A DNA stretch of 46,179 nt from Halococcus morrhuae DSM 1307 (lineage in GTDB: Archaea > Halobacteriota > Halobacteria > Halobacteriales > Halococcaceae), in NCBI RefSeq assembly GCF_000336695.1, contig NZ_AOMC01000096.1, forward strand, positions 70,681 to 116,859, given 5' to 3'. This document shows, piece by piece, positions 8,199 through 15,755 of this stretch. The position numbers and the translations under genes were made by a program. The number at the start of each line of letters is the position of its first letter. Position 1 is the first letter of the stretch. The notes under the pieces are model-generated. The model worked only from the letters and a program-made list of their open reading frames with translations, was not told the origin of the DNA and searched no databases.

Positions 8199-9533
8199 AT
8201 GAGCGATGCCCACGCAGCCGACGAGTACGGGGTGACGGGAACACCGAGACGAGGGCTGGTACTGTCGACGTTCGTCTTCTTCGCCGGCCTCACGACGATC
8301 GTCTTCTATGGCGCTGCAGGACCCATCCTGGAGGACCAGTTGGCCCTCACCGGCATCCTCCACGGACTACTGCTGTCCTCCCCGCACCTCAGCAAAGCGG
8401 TCCTCAGAATTCCCTTCGGCGCATGGGTGGACGACGTGGGTGGCAAAAAGCCGTTTCTCATCCTCATGGCGTCGACGCTCGTCGGGACCGGTGGACTGGT
8501 CGTGACGCTGTTTTTCACCTATCCCGAGAACTTCGACATGAGTCTCTATCCACTGCTGGTCTTCTTCGGACTGCTCGCGGGTGCCGGCGGCGCGACCTTC
8601 TCTGTCGGAACCTCACAGACCTCCTACTGGTATCCGAGCGACAAACAGGGGTTCGCGCTCGGTGCGTTCGCCGGGATCGGGAACATCGGCCCGGGGATGA
8701 TCACCTTCGCACTCCCGGTGCTCATCGGGCTCGTCGGACTGACCGGAAGCTACGCGATCTGGCTGGTCTTCATGCTCGTCGCCACCGTCATCTACGCGCT
8801 GTACGCCGTCGACCCCTACTACTTCCAGCTCCGCAAACAGGGCACCGATCCGGAGGAATCGAAACGGATCGCCGACGATCTCGGACAAGACATCTTCCCG
8901 TCGGGTGGCGCGTGGGAATCGCTGAAGACGTCCGCGAGAAATCGTCGCACGTGGGTTCTCGTCTTCCTCTACACGGTTTCCTTCGGCGGCGGGTTCACCT
9001 CCCTGTCGGCCTGGTTCCCCACCTACTGGGAGCAGTTCCACGAGCTGTCGCTCGCGACGGCGGGGCTTCTGGCCGGACTCTTCATCGCCTACGGATCGCT
9101 CATTCGGGTTCCGGCTGGAAGCATCAGCGACAGGTTCGGTGGCGAGATCGTCGCCATCATCAGTTTCGCGATCATGGCGCTCGGCAGCGCGATCATGACC
9201 GTCGTCACCGGGTTCTGGCCGGCAATCGTCGGCATGATGGTGCTGGGAACCGGCATGGGGATCGCCAACGCCGCGGTGTTCGAACTGGTGCCGAAGTTCG
9301 TTCCGGAGGCCGTCGGCGGAGCATCGGGCTGGATCAGCGGCATCGGCGGCGGGGGCACGCTCGTCATCCTGCCACTGATGGGCTACTTCGCGGACGCGTA
9401 CGGCGAGATCGGCTACGCACGCGGGTTCGGCGTCTTCGTCGTCCTTAGCCTGCTCTGTGTCGGAGTCGCGATCGCACTAAAATACATCATCTCCGAGCCC
9501 GACGAATCGACGGACGAAGCAGCGGTCCACTGA
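8199..9533 (+). CDS. narK: NarK-type nitrate/nitrite MFS transporter
   Basis: A 444-residue, 12-helix major facilitator protein. Nitrate-porter features are the conserved Arg in the second helix region (SKAVLRIPFGAWVDDVGGKKP) and its repeat in the second half (IRVPAGSISDRFGG), plus glycine-rich signatures AGIGNIGPG and ISGIGGGG, and ELVPKFVPE. The open frame runs far upstream of 8199, but that part is the antisense of the sulfatase-like gene; ATG 8199 lies about 29 bp after a TATA-like TAGTACAT. No nitrate reductase genes are in the window. A UspA gene converges on it. Confidence 0.85.
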   Translation: MSDAHAADEYGVTGTPRRGLVLSTFVFFAGLTTIVFYGAAGPILEDQLALTGILHGLLLSSPHLSKAVLRIPFGAWVDDVGGKKPFLILMASTLVGTGGLVVTLFFTYPENFDMSLYPLLVFFGLLAGAGGATFSVGTSQTSYWYPSDKQGFALGAFAGIGNIGPGMITFALPVLIGLVGLTGSYAIWLVFMLVATVIYALYAVDPYYFQLRKQGTDPEESKRIADDLGQDIFPSGGAWESLKTSARNRRTWVLVFLYTVSFGGGFTSLSAWFPTYWEQFHELSLATAGLLAGLFIAYGSLIRVPAGSISDRFGGEIVAIISFAIMALGSAIMTVVTGFWPAIVGMMVLGTGMGIANAAVFELVPKFVPEAVGGASGWISGIGGGGTLVILPLMGYFADAYGEIGYARGFGVFVVLSLLCVGVAIALKYIISEPDESTDEAAVH

Positions 9534-9590
9534 GCTCCTGAGACCGATCGAGGAATATCGTTCAATATCGCTGAATCGATCGAGAGCGAG

Positions 9591-10037
9591 CTATTCGTCG
9601 GGATCGCGATGCACGGTGAGAACAGGGATCGAGGAATGACGGACGACGTCCTCGGTCACGCTTCCCAACAGCGCCCGTTTGACACCCGTTCGACCGTGCG
9701 TTCCCATGACGATCACGTCGACAGCGGCTTCGTCCGCGTACGAGAGGATGTCGTCGTGGGGGTTCCCCCGACGGACGGCCGCCGTCGTCTCGATGTCGCG
9801 CTCGCTCGCCTGTGTGGCGATCTCGTCGGTCGTACTGTGACCCTCCTCTTCGAGCGCATCGAGGAGGTTGTCCAGCCCCGAGAACCCGTCCCCGACGCCG
9901 GTGACCGACGTGGGTGGATCGACGACGAAGAGCACGTGGAGCGTCGCATCGTGTGTTTCAGCGAGTCCGAGCGCCATCGTCACCGCTGACTCGGTCGGAT
10001 CACTACCGTCGGTCGGGAGGAGTATTCGATCGAACAT
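9591..10037 (-). CDS. Universal stress protein, UspA family
   Basis: A 148-residue cytoplasmic single-domain UspA protein. It begins MFDRILLPTDGSDPTESAV and has the ATP-binding signature VIVMGTHGRTGVKRALLGSV followed by IPVLTVH, so it belongs to the nucleotide-binding class. It converges with narK. Several Usp-type proteins lie in this window; no specific role can be assigned. Confidence 0.88.
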   Translation of the reverse strand: MFDRILLPTDGSDPTESAVTMALGLAETHDATLHVLFVVDPPTSVTGVGDGFSGLDNLLDALEEEGHSTTDEIATQASERDIETTAAVRRGNPHDDILSYADEAAVDVIVMGTHGRTGVKRALLGSVTEDVVRHSSIPVLTVHRDPDE

Positions 10038-10147
10038 CGTGATTCGTACCTGGGGAAAATATCTGGCGGCACGGTATAACGTTGGTCACAGCAACGTCGT
10101 CCAACTGACGTCGGTTCGAGTGGTTGCAGCGGTCCTGGACCGTGGTA

Positions 10148-11647
10148 TCAGTCATCCATCGACGACGTCTCCGTTCCCGCGACGTCCGCGCCGACGTTCG
10201 ACTCGGTGAGGTCCTGTTCGCGCCAGGTTCCCCGCTTGAACCAGAGATACGCCACGATCCCACCCGCGAGGTTCGAGATCGGGAACGCGATCCAGAGGCC
10301 GACGGTGCCCAGTGCTGCCGCCCCGAGCCACGCGATCGGCAGTCGGACGAGCCCGAGCGAGATGAGCGAGATCGCCGCCGCGACCATCGTCTTCCCCGCA
10401 CCCCGGAACCCGCCGGTGTACGCCCGCATGACGCCGATAAATCCGAACGAGAGGGCGGAATAGCGGAGGAAGGTCGCGCTCTGGGCGACGACCGCTGGGT
10501 CGTCGGTGAAGATGCCGGCGATCGGTTCCGGAGCGATCAGAACGAGCGCTCCGAGGAGGGTCAGGCCGACGAGCATGGCCCGAGCACCGAAGTTGTTCGT
10601 CTCCGCGGCGCGATCGAGTTTGCCAGCGCCGATGTTCTGACCGGTCATCGTTTCGATGCCCTGCGAGACCGCGAGCGCCGGCAGGAAGATCACCGAGAAG
10701 ATCCGCGTCCCGATCCCGTAGGCGGCGACGACCGATTCGGGAAACGCGGCGATGACGACCAACAGCAGGTTGATCGACAGCGAGCGCGCCGTCCCCTCGA
10801 CCGAGGCGGGAACACCGATGTCGACGACCTTGCGTGCGAACGAGAGACTGGGCACCATCTGTCGCAACCGTATCTTGACACCACGATTGCCACGGAACAT
10901 GACGACGAGACCGACCCCGAACGCCAGCGCCCGGGCAAACACCGTCGCGATCGCGGCCCCGGCGATCCCGGAGCCGGTGTAGCCCGTGAGGCCGAACAGC
11001 CACGTTTCGAGGCCACGAGCGCCGAGCAGCCCGAACAGCGGGTTGTCCTGAAAACCGAAGATGAGGATCGGGTCGAGAACGATGTTGATGACGACCGAGC
11101 CCGCCATCACGTACATCGGCGTGAGCGTATCGCCGTAGCCACGCATCAGCGACATGAAGACGGCGAAGCCGAAGACGGCCACGAGCCCGATCGTGTACAC
11201 CTGCAGATACTGTTTCACCAGCGGCGCGATGTTGGGCCCGGCACCGAGCAACGCGAGCAACTCGTCGACGAAGAAGTAGCCGACCGCGCCGAGAACGAGC
11301 GAGGCCACCACCGCGTAGATGACCGTCTGGGAGGCGGCGTACTCGGCTCTTCGTTCCTCACCGGCCCCCGTGTACTGGGCGACGAGCACGCTGCCCGCGA
11401 CCGAGAGCCCGAGCGCGAGCGAGATCAGCAGGAACACCATCGGGAACGCGAAACTGATCGCGGCCAGCGCGGTCGTATCGTACTGCCCGAGCCAGAACGT
11501 ATCACCCAGATTGTAGGCGGTCTGGAAGAGGTTCTGCACGATGATCGGCAGGGAGAGATAGAACAGCGGTTTGCCGATGCTGCCCGACGTGAGATCGAAC
11601 TCGTCGCGGGACTTGAACAGTCCGCCGAGACGGCTTCGGAGGCTCAC
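10148..11647 (-). CDS. MATE-family multidrug/cation efflux protein
   Basis: A 499-residue transporter with twelve predicted helices in two MATE halves. The domain begins with FDLTSGSIGKPLFYLSLPII; the core shows NLGDTFWLGQYDTTALAA and, in the second half, VSQGIETMTGQNIGAGK. The frame runs open to 11821, but the region before residue V at 11647 is Arg/Ser-rich and not protein-like. The GTG at 11647 overlaps the stop of a TetR remnant (GTGA). Expected function is Na+- or H+-driven drug export; the substrate is unknown. Confidence 0.85.
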   Translation of the reverse strand: MSLRSRLGGLFKSRDEFDLTSGSIGKPLFYLSLPIIVQNLFQTAYNLGDTFWLGQYDTTALAAISFAFPMVFLLISLALGLSVAGSVLVAQYTGAGEERRAEYAASQTVIYAVVASLVLGAVGYFFVDELLALLGAGPNIAPLVKQYLQVYTIGLVAVFGFAVFMSLMRGYGDTLTPMYVMAGSVVINIVLDPILIFGFQDNPLFGLLGARGLETWLFGLTGYTGSGIAGAAIATVFARALAFGVGLVVMFRGNRGVKIRLRQMVPSLSFARKVVDIGVPASVEGTARSLSINLLLVVIAAFPESVVAAYGIGTRIFSVIFLPALAVSQGIETMTGQNIGAGKLDRAAETNNFGARAMLVGLTLLGALVLIAPEPIAGIFTDDPAVVAQSATFLRYSALSFGFIGVMRAYTGGFRGAGKTMVAAAISLISLGLVRLPIAWLGAAALGTVGLWIAFPISNLAGGIVAYLWFKRGTWREQDLTESNVGADVAGTETSSMDD

Positions 11648-11877
11648 TCGGCGACAACTCCTCGATCGACGGACACGCGACCGGCAGAGCTGGGAGCTCC
11701 GCGTGTCGCGGCTTCGTGACCGACGCGGTGGACTGTCTCCGGTCGAACCGTCGTGATGATCGTGTCGGTCGTACTGTTCGTGGAAGTCGCGATTTGCGTC
11801 CGCAACGCACCAGTACCGCACTCATACAGCGTGCGAGAGGTGGCATCCGTGATATCGGTGATCGTCTCGTCAGTCAT
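11644..11877 (-). pseudogene. Degraded TetR-family regulator (N-terminal remnant)
   Basis: A 77-codon frame starts MTDETITDITDATSRTLYE, which aligns in pattern with the first helices of haloarchaeal TetR repressors (ATYRALCEHGY-type) and continues LRTQIATSTNST where the HTH should be (IADES-KST). After about residue 45 it turns into unrelated residues rich in Arg, Gly and Ala, and the ~130-residue ligand-binding domain is absent. The stop overlaps the MATE GTG. I read this as a repressor gene broken by deletion, leaving the start and DNA-binding part. The alternative, a genuine small protein, is less likely. Confidence 0.45.
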
Positions 11878-11888
11878 AGTCGTCCAGT

Positions 11889-11906
11889 GCTGACCGTACA
11901 GTCAGC
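11889..11906. promoter_or_regulatory. Near-perfect palindromic operator, TetR type
   Basis: GCTGACCGTACAGTCAGC is an 18-bp palindrome with a single mismatched pair. It sits 12 bp before the ATG of the TetR remnant and ~30 bp after a TTTTTAA TATA-like box read on the minus strand, a good place to block transcription of the remnant-MATE pair. A second inverted repeat, TAACC-ATTC-GGTTA, lies at 11922-11935. Confidence 0.55.
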
Positions 11907-12118
11907 CGTTATCGATACAACTAACCATTCGGTTAAAAAGGTTCTGTCTCGCTCCAACCACGGGCAGACCGTCGCGTTGTCGGGGCTTGATCGACTCTGT
12001 CCGACAGTATCGAATCACGATCGCAAGGACGATCCCGTGGCGTCCGGACTGTGGACGCGACACATGCATCGAGTCCGATAGGTAATACTTAATTGGTCGG
12101 GGTCGGTTCGTTTCCCTA

Positions 12119-12196
12119 ATGAATCGTCCCTCGCGCGAACGGTCCCCGCGCGGTCGCTCGCCTCGAACCGACCCGGCGACCCCGCTGCGATCCTGA
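12119..12196 (+). CDS. Putative leaderless 25-residue upstream ORF
   Basis: An ATG at 12119 opens a 25-codon, Arg- and Pro-rich frame (MNRPSRERSPRGR at its start). Its stop ends one base before the ATG of the GT4 gene. The TATA-like ACTTAATT centred near 12091 is 28 bp upstream, which would place the transcript start at this ATG. It may be a leader peptide coupling translation, or simply chance in GC-rich DNA. Confidence 0.3.
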   Translation: MNRPSRERSPRGRSPRTDPATPLRS

Positions 12197-12197
12197 G

Positions 12198-13244
12198 ATG
12201 ACGGGGACGCGAATCGCTCTCTGTCCGCACCTCTCGGTCGAACACTACCGCGGGGGCGAGAAGTGGGTCTGCGCGCTCGCCAACCGGCTCGCGGCCGACG
12301 GCGTCGATGTGTCGGTGCGCGCGCTCCCCTACGCCCCCGGCGGCGAGCGCCGCGTCGACGTCCGCGAGGTGCTCGACTCCCAGGTACCCTACCGCGAGGC
12401 CTGGCATCACGACCTCTCCGGGTTCGACACGGCCTACGTCTTCTACAACCCCTTCTCCGAACTGTTCTTCTCGGGTGGCGACACGCGCATCGCGGGCATT
12501 CACTCGTGGGTCTACGTCTCCGAGAAACTCTACGAGGCCCACTACGGCATCGTGCCGACGGCCACGAAACTGCTCTACCGCCTGCTCGGCGACCGCGACC
12601 TCTCGCGCTTCGACGTCGTCCACTCGGTCACGCCGGCCTACGACTCGCCCCACGCGAACACGGTACATATCCCGAACTTCGTCGACATCGAGCAGTTCAA
12701 CCCCGATCGCGACGAACGTGCCGACGAGTTCACCGTGCTCACGACTGCCGCCCACATCCGCGAGAAGGGCTGGGACACGATTCAGGCCGTGGCCGAGCGC
12801 CTCCCCGACGACGTCCGCGTCGTGACGACCGGTGACGGTGCGGGCGACGTGGACGGGCTCGGCTTCCTCACCGAGGACGAACTCGCCGACGCCTACGCGC
12901 GTGCTCACGTCGTCCTCCATCCGGCACGCGTCGACACCGACAGCATGGTGATCAACGAGGCCTGCGCGTCGGGCACACCCATCGTGACGACGCCGCTCTC
13001 GACACATGTCCGTGAGAACGCGGCCGTCCTCCAGGCCGAAACCCCGCGCGGGCTGGCCCACGCGATCGCCCGCATCTACGGCGAGTGGCGACACGACGAC
13101 GGCTACGAGGAGCGCTGTCGTCGCGCGCGAGAAGAGGGCGAATCCCACGGCTTCGAGGAGGTCTATCCACGACTCAAGGAGCTACTCCTCTCGCCGCCGA
13201 CCAAGAGCGGGAACGGCGCGACCCGGACGGAGGTACGCGCATGA
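12198..13244 (+). CDS. Glycosyltransferase family 4 (GT-B fold)
   Basis: A 348-residue retaining glycosyltransferase. Early landmarks are HLSVEHYRGGEKWVCALANR, a GT4-like acceptor loop; later TVHIPNFVDIEQFNPD, TTAAHIREKGWDTIQAV (the usual R-x4-KG donor-site pattern) and DTDSMVINEACASGTPIVTT, the E-x7-E-like region in modified form. It overlaps the GtrA-like gene by four bases (ATGA) and heads a four-gene operon with two DUF2079 proteins, pointing to synthesis or export of a surface glycan. Donor and acceptor sugars cannot be told. Confidence 0.85.
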   Translation: MTGTRIALCPHLSVEHYRGGEKWVCALANRLAADGVDVSVRALPYAPGGERRVDVREVLDSQVPYREAWHHDLSGFDTAYVFYNPFSELFFSGGDTRIAGIHSWVYVSEKLYEAHYGIVPTATKLLYRLLGDRDLSRFDVVHSVTPAYDSPHANTVHIPNFVDIEQFNPDRDERADEFTVLTTAAHIREKGWDTIQAVAERLPDDVRVVTTGDGAGDVDGLGFLTEDELADAYARAHVVLHPARVDTDSMVINEACASGTPIVTTPLSTHVRENAAVLQAETPRGLAHAIARIYGEWRHDDGYEERCRRAREEGESHGFEEVYPRLKELLLSPPTKSGNGATRTEVRA

Positions 13245-13729
13245 GCGTTCTCGACGAACTCAGCGAGCGATCGCTGTTCGACCCGCAGAACAAGCGCCTC
13301 GTGATGTATGTCGCGGTGGGGCTAGTCGGGCTGGTCATCAACCAGGGGTTGACCGTCGGTCTGCCCCGCTTCGGCGTACCGTACGTCATCGCCGGGCTCG
13401 CCGGGCGGATCATCAGCACGCTCGCGAACTACGTGTTGAACGATAGCTGGACGTGGCGCGGGCGCGGTGCGGCGGGGTTCGGCCAGTGGTGCTGGCGCGC
13501 GGTGAAGTACGTCGCCACCCGCCTCGTCGGCATCGCCATCGGGACCGTCGGGCTGGTCGTCATCTACGACTTCCTCGGCGTGCCGCTGTTCTGGGCGAAC
13601 CTCGTCTCGATGGGGCTCGGTCTGCTCTGGGGGTTCGGCGCGAGCGAGAAGTGGGTCTGGTCGACCGAGGACTCCTCGCTATCGCTCGACTCGATCAAGC
13701 GCTACGTCGGCGAGGACAAGCGTGAGTAG
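13241..13729 (+). CDS. GtrA-like membrane protein
   Basis: A 162-residue protein with four hydrophobic helices typical of the GtrA/DPMS-associated family (PF04138). Family features are KRLVMYVAVGLVGLVINQGL near the start, RIISTLANYVLNDSWTWRGR after helix two, and GLGLLWGFGASEKWVW at the end. GtrA proteins are thought to assist lipid-linked sugar transfer across the membrane. ATG 13241 overlaps the GT4 stop, and its own stop overlaps the next gene's GTG by eight bases, so translation is tightly coupled. Confidence 0.85.
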   Translation: MSVLDELSERSLFDPQNKRLVMYVAVGLVGLVINQGLTVGLPRFGVPYVIAGLAGRIISTLANYVLNDSWTWRGRGAAGFGQWCWRAVKYVATRLVGIAIGTVGLVVIYDFLGVPLFWANLVSMGLGLLWGFGASEKWVWSTEDSSLSLDSIKRYVGEDKRE

Positions 13730-15755
13730 GCTCACGGAATCGCTTTCGATCGGTTCGACCGATTCGCTTTCCGATCGCATGCTCGACAGCCTCCCCGAGC
13801 GCGGCAGTCCGACGTGGTACGTCCTCGCGCTCGCGCTGGCGCTGTTCGTCGGTTTCTCGATCTACACGGCGCTGATGCACGCCCGGTTCGAGACGACGGG
13901 GGCCGATCTCGGGGCCTACACCCACATGTTTTCGAGCACGCTCGACGGCGAGGGCTGGCTCCAGCACGGGAAGTATCGCGCGAGCCACCCCTCCGGCTCG
14001 TACTGGGGGGCACACTTCTCGCTCACCCTCCTGCTGTTCATGCCGCTGTTCGCGCTCGTTCCGTCGGATACGCTGCTGGTCGCCAAATCGTTCGTGCTCG
14101 CGGCGTCGGTCGTGGTGCTCTGGCTGCTCGCGCGCGACCGTCTCGACAGCGATCGCCTCGCGGGCGTCGTGACCGTCTCGTACGCGTTCAACCCGTTTCT
14201 CTGGTCGGCGTGGTCGTTCGACTTCCAGGAACAGGTGCTGATACCACCCTTCCTCTTCGCCGCCTACTACTGCTATCAGAAGGATCGTCGGTTCCTGTTT
14301 CTGGGCTTTCTCGCGCTCGTACTGTTTACCAACGAGTTCGTCGTCTTCCCCACGATCGGCTTCATCGGCGGACTGTTCGTCGCCGCGGCGATCGCCGGCC
14401 GGCTCAGGAAACGCGGCCCGATGATCCTCGGTGCGGGCGTGCTCGTCGTCGTCGCGCGCGTCGCGTCGAGCGCCGCCATCGACTACTACAGCGTCTTCGG
14501 CGGTCTGCCGACCTACGTGGTCGCCGAACCGCTCCAGCCGTTCATCCAGGGCATGGGGCGCGTCTCGATCGTCGATCTCGCGATGACTGTCCTCGCGAAC
14601 CCCATGCTACTGATCGATTCGGCGACGTTCGCGGTCGCGGACAAACTGCTCTTCTTCGCCGCGTTCATGCTGCCGGTGGCCTTTCTCGCGCTGTTCGACG
14701 AGCTCTCGCTGGCGGCGCTCGCGCCGTATCTCGGCTTCGCATGGGTGTTCACCGGTGAGGCCAAGGCGGTCTATTTCGAGTTCGGCGCACACTACCCGCT
14801 CTACCTGCTCCCGTTCGTCTACATCGGTGCGATCCACGCCCTCCGCCGGCTCTCGGGTCGGTTCGATGCGCTGCGGTGGCCCTCGCGGTCGACGCTCGCC
14901 GGATTGGTTTCGGCGGTGCTCGTGCTCTGTCTCGTCAGCGGTGCCGCCTCGGGCGGCGGCCATCTCGCCGTGCCGCCGCCGGCCGACGACGACGACCACC
15001 GCCAGACGCTCGACACGGCCATCGACTCGATCCCCGAGGACGCCTCGCTCATCGCGCAGAACGACATCTACCCTCACGTGGCGACGCGGCCGAACGCCTC
15101 GTTCATCGTGAGTCCTGGAACCTTCAGCGCCTACGAACGGCGCTGGCAGAACGTCACGCCGGAGTATCTGCTGCTCGACACGCAGCTCAACCCGAACGCG
15201 CCATGGGCGCGGGCCGTCCAGCAGACCTACGCCGACCGCCTCGGCGACGAGTACGGCCTCTATCGGTATCAGGAGGGGATTCAGATCTTCAAGCGCGGTT
15301 ACGACGGCCCCGTCCAGGGCGTCACCCAGTCCGAACCCGGCGCGCGACGGTACGACGCCGCGAGCATGGCGACGGGTACCGGCGAGCGCGCCGACGGAAC
15401 GATCGTGAGTGACAACGGCTCCGCGGGCGACTACCTGTGGTTCGGGCCCTACGACACGCTGACGCCGGGTAGCTACACCGCGACCTTCCGGGTCAATGCC
15501 TCGGGGAGCGGCTCCGATCCCGTCGTGACGGTCGACGTCGCCGGTGGCGACGATCACGGCCGCATCGCCAGCGAATCCATCGCACCGACGGACGGCTGGC
15601 GGAACGTCACCGTCGACTTCACCATCGACGAGACGATCACCGACGTCGAGTTCCGTGGGATCCGTGAGGGGTCGGGCCGGATCGCGCTCGACGGGGTGCG
15701 CGTGAACTACGAATCGAAAAACGCTACTGCGAATGCCTCGGCGGGGAGTGCATGA
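13722..15755 (+). CDS. DUF2079 family polytopic membrane protein, copy 1
   Basis: A 677-residue protein with about ten transmembrane helices in the first ~420 residues and a ~250-residue extracytoplasmic C-terminal part. Conserved stretches shared with its neighbour include SPTWYVLALALALFVGFSIY, FDFQEQVLIPP, LFTNEF and FGAHYPLYLLPFVYIGA. The C-terminal part ends in a beta-sandwich-like region (TPGSYTATFRVNASGSGSDP). DUF2079 proteins resemble membrane glycosyltransferases of the GT-C type, but activity is unproven. Start is GTG at 13722 overlapping the GtrA-like gene; the stop overlaps the ATG of copy 2. Confidence 0.8.
   Translation: MSRLTESLSIGSTDSLSDRMLDSLPERGSPTWYVLALALALFVGFSIYTALMHARFETTGADLGAYTHMFSSTLDGEGWLQHGKYRASHPSGSYWGAHFSLTLLLFMPLFALVPSDTLLVAKSFVLAASVVVLWLLARDRLDSDRLAGVVTVSYAFNPFLWSAWSFDFQEQVLIPPFLFAAYYCYQKDRRFLFLGFLALVLFTNEFVVFPTIGFIGGLFVAAAIAGRLRKRGPMILGAGVLVVVARVASSAAIDYYSVFGGLPTYVVAEPLQPFIQGMGRVSIVDLAMTVLANPMLLIDSATFAVADKLLFFAAFMLPVAFLALFDELSLAALAPYLGFAWVFTGEAKAVYFEFGAHYPLYLLPFVYIGAIHALRRLSGRFDALRWPSRSTLAGLVSAVLVLCLVSGAASGGGHLAVPPPADDDDHRQTLDTAIDSIPEDASLIAQNDIYPHVATRPNASFIVSPGTFSAYERRWQNVTPEYLLLDTQLNPNAPWARAVQQTYADRLGDEYGLYRYQEGIQIFKRGYDGPVQGVTQSEPGARRYDAASMATGTGERADGTIVSDNGSAGDYLWFGPYDTLTPGSYTATFRVNASGSGSDPVVTVDVAGGDDHGRIASESIAPTDGWRNVTVDFTIDETITDVEFRGIREGSGRIALDGVRVNYESKNATANASAGSA

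Noticed and set aside
10124-11719. 531-codon open frame on the plus strand
   Set aside because: Antisense to the MATE gene; the product is an Arg/Glu/His-rich shadow.
12015-13148. 377-codon open frame on the minus strand
   Set aside because: Antisense to the GT4 gene, with Arg/Val/Asp-rich low-complexity content.
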